Of a stretch of DNA of 64,000 nt, positions 33,975 through 44,206 are shown in pieces. Below the pieces are notes generated by a model. The model saw only the letters and a list, made by a program, of their open reading frames with translations, ran no database searches and had not been told where the DNA came from. How positions within the stretch are numbered: the stretch's first letter is position 1; each line of letters begins with the position of its first letter. This DNA is from Trichobilharzia regenti (lineage: Eukaryota; Platyhelminthes; Trematoda; Strigeidida; Schistosomatidae), in assembly GCA_944472135.2 (NCBI GenBank), contig OX235268.1, forward strand, positions 12,096,589 to 12,160,588. The letters are read 5' to 3'. Both the position numbers and the translations under genes were made by a program.

Positions 33975-34612
33975 CAATATCGTTTACCCATCGTTTCAAC
34001 CACAGGCGTATGGAAGTGACGAGTATATCAAAGCGACGATCAGTAACGCAAGGCAAACTTTCATTTCTCTCAAGTGTGTGTGGAGTCAACAGCACGCAGC
34101 ATCAAAAATAAGATCCGGATTTTCAACTCCAATGTGAAGTCAGTGAGTGCTAGTTTACGGATCAGAGACTTGGCCAGTGCTTCACGAAGGGCACTTTGGA
34201 CAAACTACAGACTTTCATTAACAGCTGTCTTCGCTCAATACTTTGCTCAAAATCAAATGGCCTGCTAGAAAAGATCAGCAACAGGGATCCCTAGGAGCGA
34301 ACGAACCCAGCGGAAACCAATCGTGCAACAAGTAGGCACGAAGAAATGGAGGTGGATTGGCCATACTCTGAAGAAACCATCAAGTGACATCACACGCCAG
34401 GCTCTCGAGTGGACCTCGAATGGGAAGCGCCGAGTTGGTCGACAGTTCGAGGGTGACATGGAGAAGCTCATGTAAAGAGGAGATGAAAGCATATGGGCAG
34501 ACGTGGAGTTAGGTGAAAACGTTGGCGGGGAACCGAACGCAATGGAGACGTGCGGGTGAAGCCCTATATTCCTCTAGGAATTAAAAGAAACAATAATAAT
34601 AATAAACAATTA
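33975..34612 (+). mobile_element. 5'-truncated RTE-like fragment at the spacer edge
   Basis: The plus strand encodes only the last part of an RTE-like polyprotein. It has a stretch matching copy A from its IVST region, the KNKIRIFNSNVKSVSA box and WRWIGHTLKKPSSDITRQ, and ends at a tail of AAT repeats near 34,600. It begins within a few bases of the point where the palindrome arm stops (33,973). Stops and frameshifts are present. Confidence 0.8.
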
Positions 34613-37157
34613 TAATCATCTTCATACTGTTCCAAATTACAATGTAGAATACACAGCCTAATTATCTACAGCTCATAGGGATGAGAATGTGATTAGCTGA
34701 CTAAGAAAAGAAGCACAAAAATGATCCACAAAAGCAGCGATAGATAAAGAGAAAAGTTCATTTATAACTTCGTTATTCATTGTGACTTCTTTCTCGAAAA
34801 TGATTGAACTCGAACAACGCTAATCAAATACCATTCAGTTAGCTAACACTCTTCTATAGCTGCTAAACTATTATAATGTGAGACTATTATCGTCAACAGT
34901 ATAACTTACTAATGTTAGCTAGTACAACTAAAGTCGGCAAAGTTACTTTTTGTAATCACACCTACTGAAATGGTACTCTTTACATACATGTTCTCAGAAC
35001 AAGGTTAGTGGACAGGACGCATGTAACGCACTACAAGCTAATGTCTTAGCCGGTAAACAGTGTCATTCGGGGTAGGATTTGATTGGAAGTGTTAAATATG
35101 ACCAGACAAAAGTATAGCACGAATATATCAAGTGATTTTCTGTCAGCTTGAACCACTTAAAGTGGTACACATTCAACTATGAAGACGTTGGGATTCAGTG
35201 ACTAAGGAATCTTGGTGATAGGAAGGGTGGAAATTGTCCACTTGATGACTGTGGCTGACAACTTATGAGCCATTTTTCTGTTTTCCTGGCAGAAAATTAT
35301 AAATTATCAGAGTGAAAAACAAGTAGTTGTGATGAGTTATAATACATCAGAGAGAGAGAGAGAGTAAGATGTTAGGTCTATGAAGTCAGCTGATGTTGAC
35401 TTAAATCCAATCGATGTAATAGCCGATTTCTATGCTGATTCCTAAGACTCTATATCTGAGAATGCACACCTAGAATCAAGTTTTCATCCAGGAAAAGATT
35501 TAAGTCGAGGTTGTACCATCTTCTAGGTGTGTTACCAACCAAAGATTACCGTTATTATTTAGACTAGACTACATGATAAACAATACGTTCACCTATATAT
35601 TTCTCTACCTAGCATCATTCAGTCTATGCATAACTTGGAAGCCTAGAACTTAAGATACTACATTATTCAGGCTTATAACCTTTCCCACCCTCGATGATTG
35701 TCATCTGAAGACTTGTCTCCCTTCTTGCAAAGAATGATAATCGTTCATCAAACCAGTCCAACGGGACTGCCACTGATTCTCAAACATTACCTAATACCAA
35801 GAGTGATTTGATAATGGAATTTGAAAACCAAAACAGCAGAATTAAGTCCACTTGAGATGTTTTTCTAACCCATGTCAACTAAATCATAGTATGAAAAGTG
35901 TATCGCGAATCCAACTCTAAGGCCCTGTTTACACTGAACAGTTGGCAATTTTGACCGGTTAGTGGTATTCTCTTCATTCTATAATGCCGACTATACCTGT
36001 GTTGTTCTCTTCTGTTAGTTTGTTATATACGAATCTTAGGTGGCTACCAAATGGTACTCAACGTGATTTGAATATCTGAGTGGTAAGTTTACTGAATTCA
36101 CCGTCAAGTGATAATGTATGTTCGACTTTTGCAGAGAACAGGAATAGCCGATAACTTTTATCGATTTTTAACAGTAAACATGCGCCACTTCCCATGTCCA
36201 GAGCACCCTGTCAACTGAAATACTGATACCGCTATGACACATCGTTAGTCTGGTTTACAAAAATTACAATTCGAAACAACGGAGTACACCACTGTAGTGT
36301 AGTGTAGAGTACAAAGATAATTTACACAGTACAAGGTGTTCCGTTTAAACTATTCGACACCTTTATATTAGGTACAAAACATAATTAATCAGGCGGCGAA
36401 GAGGAGAGGACCTGGCAATACTAAGTGCTTACAACAGCTGCTGCATCCTATATAGACAAAAGGTGAATGTACATGATATCTCTTCATAAGCATTAAAATA
36501 TTAGCCTCTACGTCTGTCACAACGTATTAGTCAGAAAGAAGTCCAAAATTAATTTATTTCCCTACTTTAACTAATAGAAAAGTTGATATATATATGTTGG
36601 TTTAAAATTTAACTAAAAACATCGTGCCCCCCCACCCCGTCCAAATAGATGAAAAATTCGTCTTGAGAATTCATAGTGAGATGGTAATCAAATAGTCTCC
36701 TCACTAAAATAAAAATCTTATCAATAACGGAGCACTTTGTTAATTGAATTATAAGGATGATAAGCTGTTCAGTTGGTTGGTGGTGGCTAGCAGTGGAACT
36801 TAGGACACTTGTTACTCGTTGGAATATTCAGCTGAGTGCACCAGAACGCTAATGAGGGACGGTGTTCCCAGTGGGACTCGAATAACCATAACACTAAGTT
36901 AACTTCCAGGCATCATTGAAGAGTCTACACTATAAAACCGATGTGGCGAAAGAGAAGAAGCATTCCCATTCAGTGAAATCAACAAACAACAAGGAATTTA
37001 AAAGTTCCAATTAAACAGACACTGATAGATAAACGTCACATTCTACTGCTTCGCAAGCAGGTTTTACATTCTCATGAGTAGGAAAGCAGAAACAATTTGA
37101 CAAATCAACCAGACTATAGTGAATGGGGGATGATAAAACAACATTGTGATCCCTTAC
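34613..37157. other. Spacer interval without recognised genes
   Basis: AT-rich, with a (GA)n run at 35,349-35,365 and a C-rich run near 36,627-36,640. It would form most of the intron between the spacer exon and the left terminal RGG exon if they are one gene. Confidence 0.5.
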
Positions 37158-37419
37158 TTGAAAGACAAAATTCTGTTGTGGACCAACTGACAACTCAGGT
37201 TCAAATAACGTCAACCCGCTCATCTGTTGATTCATCACAGCCATTTGATAAGGATCTGGAATATAACCGACACCACCAGCACCACCACACCACTACCACC
37301 CATATACGGTGTCGGTTGACCATGCATTTGATATCCCTGAGTAAAGCCAGCACTGCCGTCTCTCCCACTATTACCAATATCACTTCTTCTTTCATTTCTA
37401 ATTCCACCACGACTATAAC
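37158..37419 (-). pseudogene. Exon-like segment of a Gly/Arg-rich protein, frameshifted
   Basis: On the minus strand an AG acceptor (tactaag) opens a frame with YSRGGIRNERRSDIGNSGRD and, further on, GYQMHGQPTPYMGG. It then enters a GGT-rich tract where the frame shifts by one base, and continues as GGVGYIPDPYQMAVMNQQM and LFEPELSVGPQQNFVFQ to a GTAAGG donor at 37,157-37,152. The composition (RGG, QG, Met/Gln-rich) fits the disordered part of an RNA-binding protein. One missing G in the GGT tract would explain the shift, so it is a pseudogene, a polymorphic allele or a sequence error. It has only this one copy, in the unique spacer. The family is not identified. Confidence 0.5.
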
Positions 37420-38891
37420 CTTAGTATGAGTAGGAATTAAATTAATAACTTCAAAATCTATGGCATCAGCAGGTAAACGTTTCGTATGATAAAAGATAGC
37501 ATCTCAAATTAACTGTGAAGTATTGCAATTTATGAACAGTTACATAAAGAAAATGAATCACTTCGCATCCACCTCAGTACAATCAATAATAGTTGTGCAT
37601 TTGTTTAACCAATAAGCTTTCATCAACTGCCTAAGACATCCACTCTCTTTTAGATGTATTAATATGTAGTGTTCTCAATATGCACAAGAAATTTCTTTTC
37701 ACATTATGTATATACGTACAAGCCTGATAAATACTCTTCAGTCCCACTACATACGCCTTCGTTCAAATGTATCCACAAACTTAATCCGCCGCAACAAAAG
37801 CAACATTAGTGTTCAGTACAAATACTCAACCAAGAATAAATCATAGACGTTCATCAAGTGGACAAGTGTCATATTTAAGCAACCCAAAATTAAGACTGAA
37901 CCAACAAGGAATAAAACACTTCACCTCCCAAGTAAACATTTCACAACATACATAAGTTTCCTTATATTATGATGCAGCTACAAGTCATACTCTTCTTCAC
38001 ACAACTAAATCACAAAACTATTCATGATATAACATGAGTTCAATCACACTAAGACCCTACGACGTCCTACTACGCGTAACATACATTCGACTTCACAATA
38101 TATAGTGCACAACCTAAAAGAGGATTCATCCATCGTCAAAATCCTGTGGGAATTTTTCTAAACCAAGCACACGCGACACTGAACATACATCATAGTAGTG
38201 TAAACATGCGTCCACCTTAACAAATACATAAGTGACTTCTCAAATGGCTCTACATTCTGTGATTGAATATTCTCTACCCTTACCCTGTTGTACAGACTGG
38301 TCATGTAGTGATACTACCACCAACTATGTCTCCGGGAGAACACCTTCTATGCGATGAATAAATCAAGTAAATAGATAAAATTATGTAATCAGACGAAAGT
38401 TAACAGGAATGTATGTTCTGGGCATTTGAAACACTCACATGAACTCGTGAACGCCAAAACGGTAACGTAATCAGTGGGAAATATCAAATAATAACAACAA
38501 TAATAAGGCTTTGTTTCAGACAACATGCGAACGCATAGTATAGAAATTTTCAGCGTATCTAGTTCTAAAATATTTTGTCTCCATACAAGATTTACATATA
38601 AAGTAGTAATCTGAGGTATGTCATGTGAGGCGTAGTGTTGTCGCATATGAAGTGAGAACCAAATGATGAGTAGATTTTCTCTTCATTTCCTTCAAGAATT
38701 GCACAGTGTTTTGTTGAAAGCTAATTAAATACTTGCGTGAGTCGATGTAGCGATCATTTGATACAATTGGATGTTTAAAACCATAAGAAATGCAGGAGGT
38801 TCCCCATACCCCTCCATCCATTTCTCGCCCACATACGATTGGAGGTTTTCACCGTTCTAGCGTGATTCCGTTCTTTTGAACAGTTAACCTG
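37420..38891. other. Spacer interval without recognised genes
   Basis: AT-rich. The geometric centre of the palindrome (about 37,644) lies here and has no special inverted repeat of its own. Confidence 0.5.
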
Positions 38892-41040
38892 ATGACTGAC
38901 AGCATGACAACAGGCAAGCCACCTCCCACAAAACGCCACAGTCATTCACGCAGCTCACCAGTACGCTGCAAGTGTCAAGTTGCCGTGTCACTAATATTTA
39001 ACGCGGTTGGAACTGATAGCAAAAATATATTGACAACTTGTAGCTGCATCGCTCCTACAAATTTTGCATCTGGTTCTGACATAGATCTACTGACTGCACC
39101 TTATGTACGTGGCACTAAACTGCAGACACAAAATCTAGCTTCAACACTTCAGAAATAGAGAGACTAAAGCTGTATGTAGAAGAGCTTAAGACTGTGTTGC
39201 TGGAAATAAGTTGTGGTAAGGCTATGAATACAAGATATTCAGAAAATATGGCCAGCATATCTGAGCTATCAGAACAGATTAGTGACATAAAGTTACAGGT
39301 GTGTAAACTAACACCCCTGAGCATCCTTACAGAATAGGTATCCACGTAGACATCCTGATAAACTTCATCACAAGAAAGGTCATCAAAAGACTGTATACAA
39401 AATCAAGTGTAATAGTCTATAACTTAACGGTTAGTGTGGGACTGAAAAAAGTTCAAGGCATCTTACTTGAGGTGGCGTAAATGACTGTCTCTCAAACTAA
39501 GTCCCACAGACTGAGAATCAGCTGTCTCAGACACCTTCAGTTTGTCACACAGACAGAGGGTAAGAATTTCATCAACTCATAAATCATCCTATATTAGGAT
39601 GCAAGTTACAGGCAAAGAAAAGTTGTTCTAGATAAGACAGTGATTGAAAAGCGCTCTTACAATCATTTCACCAAACCTAGTGGTAAGAAAGATAAGATAC
39701 TGCAAGTCACCGAAATAGATGAACCCACGGCCAAAATGGTAATACTCATAGTCTCCCCCTCTCAAACTCCACAAAATTAGCTCCACAGAAGACGACACCA
39801 GCTGAAAGACTATTTGATTATAGGCCTTCCTCCTCTCAAAAGTTGACAGTATCCCCTCATAGCCATGATGCGAGAGCTGAAGAGCAATCCGGTAACGAAA
39901 CTTGCCGAAAAATACCTCTCGTAACCAAAAATTCACTACTTTCACAAAATTTTTGCAAGAAGAATCCTTGCTAGAAAAGAAATGAAATACAAAATTATAC
40001 TGTGGTGAGAGAAGGCTATCCAATAATGGTAGACAGCATTTCACGTCAATGGGTATGTCGCAAATATTGATGGTGAGAAAATATGAGCAAGACTGATTCA
40101 ACAACCAGCAGACTTGGCGTAGACAGATACAAGTTATATATAGATGATCGGACACTCAAGAAACAGTCACAAAGAGATGTAAGGTCAACTTTCTGTTAGA
40201 AACAACCAATCAAAAGACTGTGTTTGTCTGCCTAAATAAGCTATAATAATGTACATGAAATACATATAAATACGTGTTGATTTCCTTATTAAACGATCTG
40301 TTGCCTGGCCCTTGTCTTCTCTTGTTACAATACTAACTAACAACCACACAAATAGGGCGATGACACCAGTACATATTCGCATAATATGCCAAGTCTCACT
40401 AAAGCTTACTAAAGCTGGCGTTGCAACACCATCAGGCAAAATGGTACAAGTGACAACACTCAGAGCTCAGCTACCAACCACTCTGGGTCTTCAAAGTATG
40501 ACACACAAATAAACTTTGACAGAATATACGGCACAAGTCTGCTGGAAATTAAACCACAGTGCAGCAATGCATATAATGAAACGCATATAAGGACATATAC
40601 AGTGCGTCCAAGCATCGGGCATAATAATAAGTTATAGGCATCACAAGGTACAAATATACTTTTATCCACCACATCTCAGTCAGTGCTGACCAAACAACTG
40701 GTAGGTATGTTGCCTCTTCTTAACGCGTACCACTTATGTTACCTTTTTCTTGGGAAGAAGACAGACAGTCCAGGACAATCACAATTACCAATCACATCCA
40801 ATGCTTGTACAGACGTATGCCAAATAAAAAGTTCTACCCGTGTCTCCAACCTACCCAAGCCCATAACTACCTCCTCCTAGGATAAATCCAGTACTACGAC
40901 TCACTGCTGACTACAAGCAGCAGATAGTAACTCAATTGAAGTAAGTGAAAATAGTATTGCCACTACTTGTAACACTGGGACTTCATGAAACGCAGAACCA
41001 GTGGATGCCGAACCACACTTGAGCCTGATTAACGAGCTAA
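38892..41040 (+). pseudogene. Decayed ORF-like region, possibly LINE ORF1, split by a solo LTR
   Basis: The plus strand has long stretches of protein-like composition interrupted by few stops. There is a charged, coiled-coil-like segment at about 39,150-39,330 (EELKTVLLEI, SELSEQISDIKLQ). A Ser/Thr/Gln-rich run at about 39,440-40,000 is interrupted mainly by stops. A further 65-codon ORF lies at 40,683-40,880 and continues past one stop. The solo LTR at 40,001-40,329 splits it. Coiled coil plus low-complexity sequence is compatible with a CR1-type ORF1, but no diagnostic motif is seen. Confidence 0.3.
40001..40329 (+). mobile_element. Solo LTR with 4-bp target duplication
   Basis: This 329-bp block starts TGTGGTGAGA and ends TTGTTACA. 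It is flanked by ATAC on both sides (39,997-40,000 and 40,330-40,333), a clean target duplication of gypsy size. It aligns over its whole length with 1,952-2,283. A polyadenylation-type signal (attaaacg, aataaacg in the other copy) lies about 40 bp from its end. No second LTR or internal region is present, so it arose by LTR-LTR recombination. Confidence 0.85.
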
Positions 41041-41042
41041 AA

Positions 41043-41231
41043 TATTTTTTATTTTGATTACAGCTTGATTCCACACCGTATTTTTTGGTACAAATATGGA
41101 ATTTTCAGCATGGATATCGGTGGCCCAAATTTTGCAGGCCGACCATAGATATCAGGTGTGCGTCGGCGTTTGCTCGAACCTAGCACCATGTGCATGGTCG
41201 GCGAGAGTCCTAACCACTGTGCCACCGACGC
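41043..41231 (-). mobile_element. tRNA-headed SINE with CR1-like ends (spacer copy, intact head)
   Basis: The 72-nt head (41,231-41,160, minus) has a perfect 7-bp acceptor stem (gcgtcgg with ccgacgc), a gaccat/atggt(c) anticodon-arm hairpin broken only at its last pair, an A box and a slightly altered B box (aggttcgagca). The body tcggcctgcaaaatttggg and the tail tgctgaaaattccata follow, ending in an A-rich run at 41,043. This is the most complete head in the window. Confidence 0.85.
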
Positions 41232-41448
41232 ACTTCACTTCAAACACTATTTCAACTCTCAAATTTACTTAATCCTTATTAGTGCTAGATCTATCCTAAA
41301 CAAACTGCCAATGCTTATTAATGACTTCTAAGAAACATTCAAACAGGCAATGGAATATAAAGAGATGGCTAAGAAATGTGTTTTGCATGTCTTGCCATTC
41401 CTTTCCTCAACCGGCAGCGTTCTCTGTCATAGGATCATGTTTTTAAAG

Positions 41449-41773
41449 AGTTAATGTTGGTGGTGGTCAACTTGGAACATGGAATCAGTCAATGAAGTCT
41501 TTAACGGTTAGTTTGAGCCAAGTAGGCAGGTATGGATCGCCTGTTTGTGGTCTCCGGGATTTCAAGAAGCAATGGCTGGAGACAAGCTTTGATGATATGA
41601 CTCAAAATCGTCCTTGTCAATGGCACAGATTCATTCTCTCTGCCATAGCTATTAAACCCGCATGTTTTCCCGTGTTTCTGTTATTTCTCACTCAATTTTT
41701 TGCTTATCAAAATCATTTCGGATTTCTTTTTCCTCTCCTTTGTCTCTGCTTTAGTGTGCTACATGAAGTGTGA
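41449..41773 (+). repeat. Dispersed repeat with DMTQNR motif (right arm, inner)
   Basis: Mirror of 33,515-33,840. The 93-codon ORF at 41,492-41,773 is identical to the left copy. Confidence 0.55.
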
Positions 41774-41992
41774 CAAGTTAAAATGCTTCACTTCCGTACA
41801 GAAATTCTCTGTTGCAATGGAGTCAGTCACTAGCATATAAAACTTCACATAAAAGTACATTGCGTTTATAAAACGTTATTTATTATTAGCTTTATCTGGT
41901 CGGTCGACTTCTAATTTAATCAGTTTACTCATGAATAATTTGCTCTGTTTTTCAATACTTTTCTAAGCAAATTTACTTTATTTTCCTTCGAG

Positions 41993-42119
41993 GCCTACAA
42001 GCGGATATGTCTCCGGTGATAACAATTACAGTAGAGGTCAACGAGGGGGACGTGGAACTGGAGGCATCAATCGTGGTAGTCGCGGAAGACCTTATTTAAT
42101 GCTGTTGTCTCTTTCCTAG
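41993..42119 (+). CDS. Orphan terminal RGG exon (right arm)
   Basis: Mirror copy of 33,169-33,295, with the same acceptor (ccttcgag at 41,985-41,992), the same 41-codon Gly/Arg-rich frame and the stop at 42,117-42,119. Unlike the left copy, nothing upstream on this strand resembles the rest of the gene. The spacer exon points the other way. It is therefore best read as the 3' end of the gene carried along by the inverted duplication, without promoter or upstream exons, unless an upstream exon is hidden in the spacer plus strand. Confidence 0.5.
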
Positions 42120-42291
42120 TTTCATCATTAGCTTATACCGCTTCTTTGCTTTACCTCATTACCTCACTTTTAATATGATAGCCGTGTTATATTATGGGCT
42201 TGTTTTTTTGAAATCTGGTTTTTCTTTCTCCTATTTGGCGATAAATTGTTCAACTTCTTTTTCCCTGCTTTTATAATAAATTGTTGACAAC

Positions 42292-42297
42292 AATAAA
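42292..42297 (+). promoter_or_regulatory. Polyadenylation signal AATAAA after the orphan RGG exon
   Basis: AATAAA about 175 bp after the stop codon at 42,119. Mirror of 32,991-32,996. Confidence 0.55.
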
Positions 42298-42716
42298 AAT
42301 TTTATGGATGGAAAAGTTATTGTTCTTTATTTGTATCATGAGTGAAATTTACAGTTCAGCTGCCTGGTCGTCATATATGTTATACTGTCTTGGTTTTATG
42401 CGGTACTGTTCAACGCTTCTCTCCGTATCTAGTTTAGAGTAGAGTAAATATTTCACTTTCAAGACAAGCACTATCTTCCAATAGGATTTGTGTTTGAGTG
42501 AATTTCGCTCATATAAAAGTGTAGAAAGATATTGTATTATTGTGAAAGAAAACTGTAAGAGAAATTACACAGCCAAGTGTAATAGATAATCGTTTATTAT
42601 TTCACCTTTTTTCATGCTTGTATCCTGTTTAGTGATTGGATGAGTAACATCAGTCTTCAGTTACTTGCCACTTGCTGTCATCATACTTTGTTTATAATAA
42701 TCCATACACATAGCCA

Positions 42717-43133
42717 TTGAAGGTGACGTCCATGAACTCAAGTGTCATATGCTATGACTATGCAAGTATTGGTCTGTTCGAAGGAACGAAAGTCAATGGT
42801 CATTTTAGTGAGGATAAGCCAACTGTGTTTGAGAGTTTAATTGTTAAAATGACTTGCACGAATAAAGCCCTTTCAAATTTCAAGTTACTATTTGAATGTT
42901 ATTATCGCTGGTGTAAATTACTCTGTGCCTACGCTTGGTTGGTCAGATATGTCGTATGTTTGTTACTCATTTATATTCCAAGATACGATGTCATGGGCGT
43001 GTCACTGTTCAGAGTTGAGGATATAGATGAGAAGGGTTGTAGGCGTACTGCTTCTTCAAGATTAGTACCTCGAAGCGCAGTCCATCGTACTTGGTGTGTT
43101 ATTCTGCACATATGTTCATGTTGTATATACTGA
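42717..43133 (+). CDS. Hypothetical 138-codon ORF (right copy)
   Basis: Identical to the ORF at 32,156-32,572. Its 3' third lies inside the tandem array. No family is recognised. Confidence 0.2.
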   Translation: MKVTSMNSSVICYDYASIGLFEGTKVNGHFSEDKPTVFESLIVKMTCTNKALSNFKLLFECYYRWCKLLCAYAWLVRYVVCLLLIYIPRYDVMGVSLFRVEDIDEKGCRRTASSRLVPRSAVHRTWCVILHICSCCIY

Positions 43134-43481
43134 ATTGCTATCATCTCTCATCTATCTGTTGATAATTTTGTTTGTGTCCGGAAGTCTTCCACTTGTATGA
43201 TCAACCTGAGAAGGAATGTAGGCGTACTGCTGTAAGTCCTACAGTTCTTCAAAGGTAGGTCGTCAAGACACAATCCACAGCATTTGATGTATTGATTGTA
43301 CATATGTTGTGTTAAGTAATTGAGTGGGTTCCAATTAATGTGATTGTTCGTTAATCTTGTTTGTGTCCGGACATTCTTCAACTTACAATCGTCAACCTGA
43401 AATTGGTTGCAGGGGTACTGGTGTAAGTCCTGCACTTCTTCAAAGGAATTACATCGAGACATTACGATCTGTGAGGTTATT
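43009..43481 (+). repeat. Tandem array of about 189-bp units (right arm)
   Basis: The box tttgtgtccgga occurs at about 43,171 and again at 43,360, a spacing of 189 bp. The box gtaggcgtactgct occurs near 43,041 and 43,221 and in a changed form (gcaggggtactggt) near 43,410. The units are diverged from each other, but the array is nearly identical between arms. Confidence 0.75.
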
Positions 43482-44206
43482 TGTACTGTTTATATATATG
43501 TGTGGTGTGTCATATCAATTGGTGTTTTTGGATTCACTGTGTTTACTTGTTGTTTTCGTACCTTGTTGTTTTGCATAATTTGTTAAATTGCTCTTCGTGA
43601 TTACCTCTGAATTTGTTTTGCTTCTTGTACATCCGTGAATGAATTGATTGATTTTAAAGACAGCAGATGTGTCGTATACGCCGTGGAGGCTAGTGCTGAG
43701 AATGACATGCACACTGAGATAGGGATTAGCTGTGGAATCAATGACTGAGAATGAATGTTTCTATTTAGGCTGTGTTCCCACACTCCGAGGAGCGAGGGTG
43801 TAGACGACAGAGGCAGAATGAGTGACAAGCGATTGCAGTGTAATTGTCAGTGAATAGCTTAGAGGATGTGCAAGGAGTATCATGAGGTACTGCTCTGGTC
43901 ATGTTGCGTTCTGCAAGAGTCATTCTAGCAAGTGGCGATTGTGTTGCGAGATGTCAAGAGGATGCCATTAACTGGAAGGCGTAGGTCGTCATTGATGAGT
44001 GCAACTGTGCTGTGGGTATACCTGTGGTGAGTTGGCTTTGCTGTTTTTTTTTCCATTTCAGCTTTGTCCGTTTGGCACAGGTTATCGCCCTGGGATCTGA
44101 GTCAACCTGTCAACACTATGTTACAGTTATGTTGGGCGCAGTACCCAAGAACCTTGATAGCATGTCTCTGAACACCAATAGTAATGTTTTAAATGCAAAG
44201 AATTAA

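Larger units (their letters stand above)
33974..41314. other. Unique spacer between the palindrome arms
   Basis: These 7,341 bp have no inverted partner in the window. They contain, in order, a truncated RTE fragment, an AT-rich stretch, one exon-like segment of an RGG protein on the minus strand, a decayed ORF-like region split by a solo LTR, and a tRNA-headed SINE. Retrotransposon pieces sit at or near both spacer edges. Confidence 0.9.

Noticed and set aside
37261..37320. Plus-strand ORF with a histidine-rich run
   Set aside because: The His run is the antisense reading of the GGT-rich glycine tract in the minus-strand exon, which has splice-like borders and RGG composition.
39628..40155. 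175-codon ORF on the minus strand
   Set aside because: It is antisense to the decayed plus-strand ORF-like region and runs into the solo LTR. It has no recognisable motif.
43009..43481. CRISPR array
   Set aside because: The repeats are long, diverged and directly abutting, without constant repeats and unique spacers, in eukaryotic DNA.
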